Below are positions 1 through 8,122 of a DNA stretch of 13,172 nt, piece after piece. Made by a program: the position numbers and the translations under genes. Origin of the DNA: Botryococcus braunii. Lineage: Eukaryota > Chlorophyta > Trebouxiophyceae. Numbering within the stretch: position 1 is the first letter of the stretch; every line of letters starts with the position of its first letter. The notes under the pieces are model-generated. The model did no database searches, was not told the DNA's origin, and was given only the letters and a program-made list of their open reading frames with translations. The stretch is from positions 1 through 13,172 of the forward strand of contig KV908797.1 in assembly GCA_002005505.1 (NCBI GenBank). The letters are read 5' to 3'.

Positions 1-5
1 GAGGG

Positions 6-40
<35 letters not shown>

Positions 41-172
41 AGAGAGAGAGGGAGGAGAGAGGAGAGAGGAGAGAAGAGAGAGAGTGGGGGGGGGATGGGG
101 TGGTGCGTGTGTGAGTGAGAGGGAGAGAAGAGAGAGAGAGAGGAGAGAGAGAGAGAGAAAGGGGGGGGGGTG
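1..172. repeat. GA-rich microsatellite at left edge
   Basis: Interrupted (GA)n with short G runs fills the first 172 bases, broken by a TG-rich patch at 95-117. It lies inside the SCYL1 intron after exon 11. Open frames here encode only Arg/Glu repeats and are not genes. Confidence 0.9.
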
Positions 173-215
173 GGGAGCGGAACGGCATTTAGGAAGGGTC
201 TGGAAGATAGCATAC

Positions 216-308
216 CAGGAGCAGAAGGCTCGGCAGAGGTGGCATCCTTACTGCGTGCAAGACCAATGGAGGACATGGCGGACCAGGTCAGATTACCCCA
301 GCTGCTGC
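216..308 (-). CDS. SCYL1: SCYL1 exon 11, conserved tail motif
   Basis: The acceptor ends gcaggcag and the donor is GTATGC. The two-base start completes the codon left by exon 10, giving AAAPA|GSSWGNLTWSAM, then SSIGLARSKDATSAEPSAP. Human SCYL1 has a similar block just after the HEAT repeats (ASWAGWAVTGVSSLTSKL), so phase, order and content all agree. It ends in phase 1. The next intron starts with the GA-rich tract and the remaining tail lies outside the window. Confidence 0.75.
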
Positions 309-1564
309 CTGCCTGCACCCCTCTTTGGACACAGTTGCGCCTGCATGAACCCTCGCCGACTGTCTAAGCCCCCCAACTGTATATACCTCCGCAAGTGCAA
401 ACTCCTCACAACTGTATTGATCCCTACAACAGTATAAGTCCCCACAAACTATATTAATCCCGACTGTAAAAATCCCCAAAACACTAACTGTGATGACCCA
501 CACGTGTAGACCCCCACCAAGTGCAATCATGCAGAACACTCAGCCAACTCAGTGTGCCATTCGAGCAATCTCAAGAATGGGCCAACTACATGAAACGCAA
601 CCATTTGAAGATGGAGGGGCAGGGAGGTGCATCCTCCAGTCAGCCCAATGCCCTCTACACCCAATGGGGCCACACATGACAGGCACTAAGCATTCAATAC
701 AGAAGCAATGCCTTGAAACAGCAGGAAGGCATGCACACGACAAACCAAGGACGTGCATGCACTTGCAACAAGACACGGAAAGGCCCTGCTCTTGGACCAA
801 GACACGGAAGGGGGGGATGCACTGGAACACGACAAGGAAGGCATGCCACCGGAACAAGACCCGAGAGGCATGCACTCAAACTAGACAGGGGAAAGGGCAT
901 GCACTTAACAAGACAAGGAAGGGCATGCATTTGAACTGGACACGGAAGGACATTATAGATAGGCTCTAATCAACAGAAGGGAGGGGGGTGGCAGGCACCT
1001 GCAGGAGCGGCAGCCTCCAACTTGGCACCATGCTCCTTGAGAGACTTCACGAAGGTGTCGAGAGCCATGAGAGCGCACTGGGCGCACCTCGCCGACGAAT
1101 CGAGGGCCAGGGGTGACATTGCCGGAATCACCCGCTGGCCACCTCCTCATGCTGTGCAGTCTTGCGGTGCTATTATGGCCTGCCAGCCCTCCTCCCCACC
1201 ATGTCAGAGAATGCTCATCCACAGCACCCGGCCCCTCCAGCAGGTGCAGGCTGCGAGCACGGAGACCATGGAAAAAGAAAAGTGGCAGTAAGAGAGACTT
1301 AGAAAGTTAAGAAATTAAGATGGGGAAGGGCGGAGGGAACATTGGCGACAGGAAGGATACAGACCGGGGGGGCACACACGGCCCCCACTCTCTCTCTCTC
1401 TCCTCTCCCCCCACAACACACACACACACACACACACACACCACAACACACACACCACCACGCACGCACGTACGCACACCACGCACTCCGCACGTGCGCG
1501 CGCGCCACCACACACACACACACACACACACAAGGAAGAGAGAGAGAGAGAGAGAGAGGAGGAG

Positions 1565-1605
<41 letters not shown>

Positions 1606-4600
1606 GGTGAGGGCAGAGGAGGGAGGGATCGGGATATGGGGAGGGAGGGAGGGAGGAGGAGAGAGGAAGGGGGGAGGAGGGAAGGAGAGAGAGGGAGAGG
1701 GGAGGGTAAGAGGAGGGAGGGGGGGGGGCAAACACAAGCACGTGCCAACTGAGAATACAAATTAAGTGAAGGACATCCACATGTTTGGGAGCAGAGGAGA
1801 TTATGGGTTCTAATAAGGAGGTCCACACCCGTACGCCAGCTGCACGAGCTGGAGGGAAAGAGTCTTTGAGGGCGCGGGTGAAAGCATTAAGCAGCACCCG
1901 CTTGCATGTGGCCTCGCTCAGATGGGGGCCAAATTCCCAAGCAGGATGTTGTATTGGCTCTTATGGGGGGCTCCTCGTCCACCTGCGCTCCACCTTCCTC
2001 GTTCTCATTAGCACCTCCTCCCCCCTCCCCCCCCCCCCACACACAACAAACATGCACATGTTCTCACAGACAAGAGCACAACAAAAAGGGCATCCTACAC
2101 CATTCACAATGGCCAAAAGCAGACCTTGAGATTACGTGTGAGGTGCACCAAATTTAGGACCCTACAGTTGCTATTGTGTGTCCACCACATGCCGGGATCC
2201 GCTTAAGGTGTGACCACTCTCAACGGACAGGCAGAGGAAAGAATGAGGCTTTCAGGAGTTCGGACTCCACTGAAAGAGAACCCAGCTCGGCGTCCGTGTG
2301 CAAAGAGGTCGAGTGGGGAGTGTGTGTGTGGCAAGGTGTTGTGGGGTGGGGGTGTGTGTGGGGGTGTGGGCGCCCGCGAAGAGAGGGGGGGGAGGGGGAG
2401 AGAGGGGGGGGGGGGGGAGAGAGAGAAGAGAGAGAGAAAGAGAGAGAGAGGAGAGGAGAGAGAGGAGAGAGAGAGGAGAGAGAGAGAGGAGAGAGCGAGA
2501 GGGGGGGGGTAGAGAGCATGCATGCAAAGAATGGGGTATGGGGCGGGGAAATATGCAGTGGAGGAGGGCTCCCAGCAGCATCAAAACACAAGACCTAGGC
2601 AGGAAGGAGCAAAAAGCTCATGGGACCGCCCAGGTTGAATGGAAGCAACACATACACTGCTCCACACACACTAGTGTGATAAAGCCATTCCAGTGCACAA
2701 ATCCAGATCCTGAAAGACTTGAAGGGCTCCGCAGTGTCACAAAAATTCCGACAGAGAGTCCCCGTATGGGATTGGATCTTCAAGAACTGGAGCGGGACCC
2801 CTTGAGGCACAAGCACCACATGGCAGCACACACCTGCAGCTTTGCAAGGTGCTTCAGGAGAGACTGGTTGAGGGTGCGCTGACTCAGCTTGGGCGCCATC
2901 ACCAGCATGCTCTTCAAAGTCAGCTCCCTCAGATAAGCATTGCTATCTGTGAATCCCCCTTGGACTGCTGGGTAAATCTGCTCGTCCACCACAGCCTGCA
3001 CATGCCCGTTTGATATATGGAGCCAATGTTTCTGATTGAAAACTCATTTCGTTCAATACTTGTAGCCAACAGTTGTGAACGAAACTTATTTCATTCAGTA
3101 TTTGTAGCCAACACTCTGAAATCAAACATATTCCTACAATGATGTTGGCTTTCCTCCCTCCAGAATCAAAGGGAACTTTGATATCTTGTAAGTACCATGT
3201 TACCATTACCATTACCATTACCAAGAATTGCAATACATATGTGCTCAACTTTCAAGGGTGTTTGTCAGTCACATTTACAACTGCAACTGGGGGTCCCTCG
3301 GGCTTCAGCCGTTGGGATTGCTGTACCCGCACAATTGCTTTTGCAGTCTGCTTGGGAACGCATAATAGCAAGAATTCTGGGGTCCTTGGGAATAAAGAAA
3401 ATGAAATGTCTTGGCTGAACTCCGGACTCGTCAGCTGTGCCAGAGAGGGCGGGCAACTTGCCCAACAAACTCACATAAGTGAAGCAAGGAAAACACGAGA
3501 GAATCTCTCAGGATACAGACTTTTGCAGAGTAAGAATGATTATTGCTAGGTCTCTAACAGAGATCCTATTAGTCTCCCAACAGAGATTATCCAGAAATTT
3601 GCAAGCGGAAAAGAGCCATTGCGACCCACAGAGAGGCAAATGCTTGCAGGTGGGGCCGTACAGATGTTAAATGTGGCCCGTAGCTGTCAATGCTCTCCAG
3701 AAGCATGCGGCGCACGCTGCGGTCATTTGATGTGAACAGCCGCGCGAGGCATGGAACCACACTTTTTGTGAAATCGTCCGGGGCAGAGATTTTGCTATCT
3801 GCGCAGGCGCAGCATTGAAGTCAACGCATCGTGGAGGGAACCAGACCCCTTGAAACCGCAACATATATGCCCTCAGCCGTCCTAGACATCCTGTTGTTTT
3901 TGTGAGTAGCACTATCACGGCCTCTGTCAGGCAATCGATAATCGCACGCCAACATCACGCATCGTGGAAAACCTCTCCCCCCCCCCCCCCCCAAAAAAAC
4001 ATATAATTATTGAAATAAATACCATGCAACCCCGACAAGCCTCAGTCCTCATAGACCACCTTGGTTTCGTGACTAGTACTATCATGACCCCTGTCAGGGC
4101 AGTCGCTCATGGTACCTCAAACATCCCACAACAGTCAGGTTTAACAACGCATAGACATGTCCTAAATACCTCCATAGTGAGAGGTGCCTGGGGTGCACCA
4201 GCAAAGCTCAGAGGGGTCTTTGACAGCAACCGACAATACATGCTCTTCTTTCCTTTCCCTTCTAACTGCCAACTGTTGCATTAGGCCTGTGGCCCTGCCC
4301 TCCCCCCCCCCCCCCCAACAGGGGAGGCAACAAACGAGCTCTCCCCTCTCCCCGGTAGTGGACGCAACAAATGAGCTGCCCCCTCTCCAAAGCAGGGGAG
4401 GCAACAAACGAGCAGCCCATGTAACTGCAGCCGCAGCGCTGCCTTTTCACCCTGCAATTCACCTGCCACAACCAAGCGCGAGAAGCCAGACACAGGGCAA
4501 GAAACCAGAAGAGAGGAGCGAGACAAGAGACAGAATTGCCGCTGGAGCCATGCCATTCTCTTTAGCGTCCGCTTCAGAGCTTTTCTCACATGCTTTGGAG

Positions 4601-7476
4601 CAGCTACAGCTAGTCAGTGATATATCTAACGTCTAACCAAGGCTCACGACGAAGTGCTGTCGTAAGTGGCCCCGAGCGTGAGAATGTACAAGGGCCGCCC
4701 AACCTCTTATCATCACCAGTTTTTATCATCCCTTACAGATCCCTACCTTCTCACCGTCCCCCTATCTTCATGTCCATGAACATCCTTCTCTGCCCCCCGC
4801 CCCCCTTCTTCACAAGAAGGTACACTTTACCCTATAACCTCCCTCCCAGCCCCTCCTTTCTTCACACCAGCCCAGCTTTGCCTCCATCTTATCATATCCC
4901 CGACCCCCCGGGGCGGCAGGCGCTCACTGATGCTGCCTCAATGATTTCAGCCCCCCCCACCACCCCCCCCCCACACATACACACCCAGGCGCTCACTTCT
5001 TACCTGCCTCAATGTTTTCAGACCCTTCCAGACGCTCACTACTAGATCGCCTCAACATTTTCATGAACCGCTCCAGGCGATCACCCTCCAGGCTGGAAAT
5101 GCCCCCACAGGAAATCAAGCGGACCTGTAGCAATGCAGAGACGGTCGCAGCAGGAGCGCCACCCGAATTCGAGAGCGGAAGCAAGCATGGGTAGCAGCAT
5201 GCGCTGAGCCACAGGAATGGGCATAGAGGGGATTTGCGATGGCAGGCGCTTGAAGAAAGCGTCCTTCTCGGCACTATCCTTCACGGCAAGGTTCTCCAGG
5301 AAGGCGATGGTGTCCACCAGCTTGTTCTTGAGCACACTCGACTCCGCCAGTTTTGCAGGATTCAGCCTTCTGGTGGGCGCCGACGCCAGTAGTCGTTGGT
5401 AATCCTGTGGCAGCAATCGCAATGTGAGTCAGCTATAATTCCTGGTTTTACTCCTGTAACCGGCTGAACTGCATAACGCGTGGCACGTTACAAAGCGATA
5501 GCTATACAACGGCGCTGCTAGCGAGACAGTGGCATCAAGAGGGGATCCGTCAAGCTAGACTAGACCGGAGACTATGGACAGGACAGGGCGTTCATGGGCT
5601 TGAGGTGGAGCCCGAAATACAGTGTAACCGTGTTGTTCCTGTGGAGGGGATTTCGACAGCTTGTCTACGGATGAAAGTACTGGAGCAAACCCAGTAATTC
5701 AATGGTATACTGAAGCACAATCACAACGAAAGAGGCCATGAGCATCGTGTAGTACTGGCCACAGCAACCACGTTGAGGGCCCTGTGAACACAGGTCCTCC
5801 ACATGCCCACCCTGCCAGTTGTTGGGGTGCTGTTACTGTGGGTCCCTGGGCCTCCCGAGGGGAAGGGGCGGGGGGGGGGGGGGGGTAAGGGCGACGTGCC
5901 AGACTCTGCCAAGCGAATGCCCAAACCAGTATGCATGGCGAAGGTTTAAGATGTCGCTGTGACAGTGTCTAGGAGCAACAGCCCAGCAGGCACCACGCAT
6001 GGGTGGATGGTGCCACGCAAGATAAAGACATAGCACAGGGGAGTCAGCAGAGGTGCGACTGGGAGACATGCCGTCAGCACGCACCCACCTCCATTCCCTA
6101 CGACACACTCTGTTCTATGTGCAAAAGGCCCAATGTGTGTTCGCACGTTTCCCCCGCCCCCCCCCCCTCTCTGTGTGTGTGTGTGTGCGCGCGCGCGCAT
6201 TCTCTCTCCCTCTCCCTCTCCCTCTCAAACCCCCCCTCCGATCTCTCTTTCCCCTCTTATGGCAGGCCACACTTGGACTCACCTGCAAAAGAGGGGAAGG
6301 AATTGGGTCAGTGTTACGCAGATCCTCAGTCCGCATGAGTTCCTTAGCACTGAACGCTTCTTGCATGAGACATCCCACGCCCCATGCATCAACAGCCCAT
6401 GGCGGGGATTGCTGTATGGCCGCCCATTCTGATTTTCCGACCTCACCAGGCTTGTACTGTGCACCTACCTGCACCATTCAGATTGGCTCAGTCTCCAAGA
6501 GAAACTTTGTCAGGGACACAACCTTGATGGAGACATCGAACTTGATAAAGGGTGCCCACCATCCACCCGGCATCAATGAGAGGCCACTGCACTCCAGGAC
6601 CTGGCTGGTGCTCGCTGAGGAGGTCAAAACCATGTAACCGCCAATCCAGTGTATCTGTAACAACCACTGCTTGCATGCAGATGTTGCCATGGATCTGCAG
6701 GCACTAACACCCTTTAAGCACAACCTGGGAGACGGCCCTTGCAGACCAGGCAGTTGCGGCCAAATACATCAGATGGGGAAAGGCCCAGGCCACTTTCAAG
6801 GGGAAGCACACCAGCTTGCAGTCAGAGTTAGGAATGCGACGGCCTTCGCAATGTGATACATCCCCATTGCAACGTATTCCTTCCTGTACACAACGGGACA
6901 TCATTGACTCGACTTGACAAGCATCAGCAACTGTTCCAAAAAACATAGCCTGGCATACCCTCACTAGCAGTAGGATTTGTACCTGGCCTCCGGAGTAAAG
7001 TCGAGGGTTTGCAAAACATTCACAAGGGTGTCACAGCTTCAGTAACCAGGTAAATGACCGTCTCCCCTTTCTCCTCTACTTCCTGGCTGTCTTGAAAGCC
7101 AGTATATTTGGATGTTTCACCTGCATCAAGTGTCAACATTATTAAGCAAAGTGCAAGTAGTAAGGCCAGGGAACTACACAAGCACTATTGACAAAGGAAG
7201 CTCCTTTGGAACAATCCTAAAACAGCTTCGAAATCTAATCAACAGCATCGAATTCCCAATAATCTCACCAGCTTCAAGCGCTTTACACCGTTCCTAGCAG
7301 CTCGGAGCTTTGGATCTGTTGTGCTCGGTGCACTAATCTTAAAGATCGACACAGCCGAGTTGTCGTCCTTAGCAGTGCCCTATAATGCGTCCAACCACCC
7401 ATGCTGATGCAAAGGCTGACCATCGTGTATGGAAACGTTGGGCCACTGGAAACAAAGCCTTTAAGCTTGCTAACAT
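216..7476 (-). CDS. SCYL1: SCYL1-like N-terminal kinase-like protein (pseudokinase plus HEAT repeats), 3'-partial, eleven exons
   Basis: SCYL1-family proteins are catalytically dead kinases followed by HEAT repeats. They bind COPI coats at the Golgi, and the plant member has been linked to tRNA export. Exons on the minus strand, 5' to 3': 7476-7269, 7120-6983, 6883-6812, 6694-6560, 6468-6283, 5404-5125, 3798-3662, 2995-2834, 1982-1829, 1179-999, 308-216, all with GT-AG borders. About 586 codons are visible: pseudokinase at roughly residues 20-290, HEAT at 300-545, then the start of the C-terminal tail. The HRD catalytic motif is replaced by HGN (residues 144-146) and the DFG position reads GFD (164-166), as in the family. 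The tail and stop lie left of base 216. Reading the protein requires about fourteen missing bases and one extra base. Corrected exon lengths then agree with splice phase throughout, favouring assembly errors over a pseudogene. The identity rests on remembered plant and human SCYL1 sequences and is strong. Confidence 0.9.
370..500. repeat. Degenerate 16-22 bp tandem repeat
   Basis: About six diverged copies of a unit like CCCACAACTGTATTAATCC run head to tail (ACTGTATA, ACTGTATT, CAGTATAA, ACTATATT, ACTGTAAA, ACTGTGAT, each near a C run). It lies in SCYL1 intron 10. Confidence 0.55.
727..951. repeat. 26-30 bp minisatellite, about eight copies
   Basis: Units resemble GGCATGCACTTGAACAAGACACGGAAG. 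ATGC or its variants start near 731, 757, 787, 817, 843, 870, 899 and 925. Unit lengths are not multiples of three, so the plus-strand open frame across it is a by-product. It lies in SCYL1 intron 10. Confidence 0.85.
999..1179 (-). CDS. SCYL1: SCYL1 exon 10, last HEAT repeat
   Basis: The acceptor is ggcag and the donor GTGCCT. The clear part reads VIPAMSPLALDSSARCAQCA, then LMALDTFVKSLKEHGAKLEA, matching the RILPNIVVLTID...AVEQFLQILK region of plant SCYL1. Upstream, EEVAS lies in a second frame and ARLHSM in a third. Up to three single missing bases (near 1166, 1150 and 1137) would give 61 codons plus one base. The upstream part is less certain than the rest. Confidence 0.8.
1388..1735. repeat. 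Compound microsatellite (CT)n-(CA)n-CGCG-(CA)n-(GA)n
   Basis: Within SCYL1 intron 9: CT tract at 1388-1403, CA tracts near 1420-1440 and 1508-1532, a CGCACGCACGTACGCAC block, GTGCGCGCGCG at 1495-1505, then GA tracts and a G/A-rich purine run to about 1735. Both strands are open in several frames, but the products are pure low-complexity peptides. Confidence 0.9.
1829..1982 (-). CDS. SCYL1: SCYL1 exon 9, HEAT repeats
   Basis: The acceptor is gcgcag and the preferred donor CGG|GTGTGG. It encodes VDEEPPIRANTTSCLG, then NLAPHLSEATCKRVLLNAF and TRALKDSFPPARAAGVR. The frame changes twice: one base is missing at 1936-1938 and one at 1924-1928 (C and G runs on the plus strand). With both, the exon is 156 bases, exactly 52 codons in phase 0, and aligns without gaps to the plant protein as I recall it. 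Confidence 0.87.
2312..2518. repeat. TG-rich then GA-rich microsatellite
   Basis: TG/GGGTG repeats at 2312-2370 lead into a long interrupted (GA)n with G runs, ending at about 2518. It lies within SCYL1 intron 8. No coding content. Confidence 0.9.
2834..2995 (-). CDS. SCYL1: SCYL1 exon 8, HEAT repeats
   Basis: A clean 54-codon exon in phase 0, with acceptor gtgcag and donor GTGTGT. It encodes AVVDEQIYPAVQGGFTDSNA, YLRELTLKSMLVMAPKLSQR and TLNQSLLKHLAKLQ. This is the best single-exon match in the window to plant SCYL1, where VDEQVYPHV and LRELTLKSMLVLAPKLSQRT are near-identical. A long open frame on the opposite strand here is a shadow. Confidence 0.95.
3021..3127. repeat. 42-43 bp tandem repeat, about 2.4 copies
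   Basis: AGCCAA starts copies at 3021, 3064 and 3106. Each is followed by a diverged GAA-rich segment and TTCRTTCARTAYTTGT. It lies in SCYL1 intron 7, right next to the exon 8 acceptor side. Confidence 0.8.
3200..3222. repeat. Short (ATTACC)n hexamer repeat
   Basis: About four copies of ATTACC (TTACCATTACCATTACC...) lie in SCYL1 intron 7. This is too short to call anything beyond a hexanucleotide microsatellite. Confidence 0.8.
3662..3798 (-). CDS. SCYL1: SCYL1 exon 7, HEAT region
   Basis: The acceptor is tgcgcag and the donor GTACGG. It encodes IAKSLP, then after a frame change PDDFTKSVVPCLARLFTSND and RSVRRMLLESIDSYGPHLTS. LFASNDRAIRVSLLQHIDQFG is the matching plant stretch. One C is missing from the CCCC at 3780-3783. 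Corrected length is 138, phase 0. The preceding intron is 1326 bases and repeat-rich. Confidence 0.85.
3859..4118. repeat. Diverged duplication, about 90 bp copies 169 bp apart
   Basis: Bases 3859-3950 and 4026-4118 share an ordered series of words: CCTCAG, TCCT, TAGAC, GTGA.TAG.ACTATCA, CC.CTGTCAGG and CA.TCG. A run of about 16 C at 3977-3992 lies between them. Both copies are in SCYL1 intron 6. Confidence 0.65.
4313..4410. repeat. 37 bp tandem repeat, about 2.7 copies
   Basis: GCAACAAA followed by YGAGC occurs at 4327, 4364 and 4401, exactly 37 bases apart, with CCCTCTCC and RGGGGAGGC/GTGGACGC between. A C run precedes it. It lies in SCYL1 intron 6. Confidence 0.8.
4915..5086. repeat. Degenerate tandem repeat with GGCGCTCAC core
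   Basis: Copies begin AGGCGCTCACT (4919), AGGCGCTCACT (4988), AGACGCTCACT (5031) and AGGCGATCAC (5075). The first three continue to a GCCTCAAYRWTTTCA segment. Spacing is 69, 43 and 44. It ends about 40 bases from the exon 6 donor, in intron 6. Confidence 0.7.
5125..5404 (-). CDS. SCYL1: SCYL1 exon 6, end of pseudokinase and start of HEAT region
   Basis: The acceptor is gccacag and the donor GTCCGC. It encodes DYQRLLASAPTRRLNPAKLA, LKNKLVDTIAFLENLAVKDS, AEKDAFFKRLP and LLPMLASALEFG, all closely matching plant SCYL1. After ALEF the homologous reading (GGAPAATVSALLQ) continues in another frame. The GGG at 5162-5164 therefore appears to hold one base too many. Corrected length is 279, or 93 codons. 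Confidence 0.92.
5405..6282 (-). other. SCYL1 intron 5
   Basis: An 878-base intron between exons 5 and 6. It holds a G run of about 16 at 5870-5886 and a short compound microsatellite at 6150-6230. I see no gene in it. Confidence 0.75.
6150..6230. repeat. Short compound microsatellite C-run/(TG)n/(CG)n/(CTCCCT)n
   Basis: A poly-C run, CTCTCT, (TG)n at about 6173-6187, GCGCGCGCGC, then TCTCTCCCTC repeats. It lies about 50 bases from the exon 5 donor in SCYL1 intron 5 and has the same component order as the larger arrays. Confidence 0.85.
6283..6468 (-). CDS. SCYL1: SCYL1 exon 5, kinase C-lobe
   Basis: A clean 62-codon exon in phase 0, with donor GTGAGT. It encodes VGAQYKPGEVGKSEWAAIQQ, SPPWAVDAWGVGCLMQEAFS and a segment with LRNTDPIPSPLLQ. 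The SPPWAxDxWGxGCLxxE motif is highly characteristic of plant SCYL1 and corresponds to kinase subdomain IX. Confidence 0.93.
6560..6694 (-). CDS. SCYL1: SCYL1 exon 4, degenerate catalytic loop
   Basis: A clean 45-codon exon, phase 0 at both ends, with acceptor ctgcag and donor GTGGGC. It begins IHGNICMQAVVVT, where active kinases have HRDxKxxN, and continues TLDWRLHGFDLLSE where they have DFG. Loss of the catalytic Asp is diagnostic of SCYL pseudokinases. It ends DAGWM and joins VGAQYKP in the next exon. Confidence 0.9.
6812..6883 (-). CDS. SCYL1: SCYL1 exon 3, kinase C-lobe helix before the catalytic loop
   Basis: The acceptor is tgtacag and the donor GTGTGC. It encodes KEYVAMGMYHIAKAVAFL followed by NSDCKL, matching plant EYFALGLHQIVKAVSFLNNDCKL-type sequence. 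One A seems missing at 6828-6829 (TTCCTAACTC for TTCCTAAACTC on the coding strand). Corrected length is 73, matching the phase of both neighbours. Confidence 0.85.
6983..7120 (-). CDS. SCYL1: SCYL1 exon 2, kinase N-lobe to hinge
   Basis: The acceptor is gatgcag and the donor GTACAA. It encodes VKHPNILAFK, then DSQEVEEKGETVIYLVTEAV and TPL, then VNVLQTLDFTPEA. RHPNIL and YIVTEPV are the matching plant segments. Single bases appear to be missing at 7092-7093 (AA should be AAA on the coding strand) and near 7023 (TTGTG should be TTGGTG). Corrected length is 140, which leaves two bases to join exon 3. Confidence 0.85.
7269..7476 (-). CDS. SCYL1: SCYL1 exon 1, start codon and kinase N-lobe
   Basis: The ATG is at 7476-7474 and the exon ends at CTG before donor GTGAGA. 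It encodes family landmarks in pieces: FPYT, ASAW, GGWTHYR, TAKDDNSAVSIFKIS and AARNGVKRLKL. These fall in different frames. One extra base is needed at each of 7460-7462 (T run on the plus strand), 7420-7421 (C), 7411-7413 (A), 7398-7400 (C) and 7378-7380 (C). The 208 observed bases then become 213, exactly 71 codons ending in phase 0. Confidence 0.85.
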
Positions 7477-8122
7477 TGCCAATTATGTTGACGACACCTT
7501 TGTAATACCTTTTGCACCCGTTTTCACAACAGTCAGTCAATGCAATAAACTATAAAAGCCGTGCCATATGAAAGCTCAAGGCATGCTCTTTCAAGTTCAC
7601 AAGTTCAAAACACAGTAACCCTGGGCGTTCCAACCCTGGTGCGCCCCTTTTCGGCTTGCACACATGATGGGAACCTGGTCTCCCAAGACATGTTAACATG
7701 AAAATGATGGGTTGCCGCTTCTAATGACACTGTGAGACATCCGCAAAGACAGGAGATGAGGACCAAACCCTGGTCATGCCCGTGTTTCCAAAAATTTCGA
7801 GTAGCCATGCCGGTACAGCGGTCCACGGAATCTCTCGCACCTTCCTGGAAATCAGCAAATCTAGCCGCACCACCCTGCTAACATGATACGGTGCATGTGG
7901 ACAGCTTTATTGAAATTTTCAACATTTTTCACGACTAATTTTCAACTTTCAGTATGTTCAAGTCCGGGAGTTTTGACATTGGTTGTAAAGGTCGAGTAGT
8001 AAGAGCAGACAAGGAAGTCCGTTAATATTTCGGCGAAGGAAACGTTGCAAGGCAGCCAGTAGAAAAGCAGATTTTTATGATTTGTAAGCAATGGTTTAGT
8101 CTAGCTATATAAGGATAACAGG
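7477..8122. promoter_or_regulatory. Divergent intergenic region between SCYL1 and ERV1
   Basis: These 646 bases separate the start codons of two genes transcribed away from each other, so both promoters and 5' leaders should lie here. TATAAAAG occurs at 7551-7558 and CTATATAAGG at 8104-8113, both on the plus strand. The second lies only about 10 bases before the ERV1 ATG, too close to serve that ATG. I see no coding homology and no strong repeat. Confidence 0.55.
8104..8113 (+). promoter_or_regulatory. TATA-like element next to the ERV1 start
   Basis: CTATATAAGG resembles a TATA box. If used, transcription would begin near 8135-8145, past the first ATG, and translation would start at the in-frame Met24 codon (8192). 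The match is short and could be chance. Confidence 0.25.

Noticed and set aside
727..951. CRISPR-like array
   Set aside because: Units are contiguous and degenerate, without alternating constant repeats and unique spacers, in a eukaryotic intron.
490..969. 159-codon plus-strand open frame with MHLNKTRKG-like repeats
   Set aside because: It follows a minisatellite whose unit length is not a multiple of three, lies in a SCYL1 intron on the opposite strand, and matches no family.
1299..1897. Minus-strand open frame of nearly 200 codons
   Set aside because: Only its first part is real: it is the end of SCYL1 exon 9. The rest reads through the intron microsatellite past a good splice donor.
2298..2882. 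194-codon plus-strand open frame
   Set aside because: It crosses a GA/TG microsatellite and the antisense of SCYL1 exon 8, which is near-identical to plant SCYL1 on the other strand.
216..7476. Programmed frameshifting or base-insertion RNA editing as an explanation of the SCYL1 breaks
   Set aside because: There is no fixed slippery motif: the breaks are at A, C, G and T runs of differing length. Neighbouring ERV1 has none. Homopolymer miscalls explain them more simply, though accurate reads would decide.
216..7476. SCYL1 as a processed or decayed pseudogene
   Set aside because: Introns are present, all splice sites are canonical, several exons are perfectly clean, and conserved residues flank each break. 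Not fully excluded.
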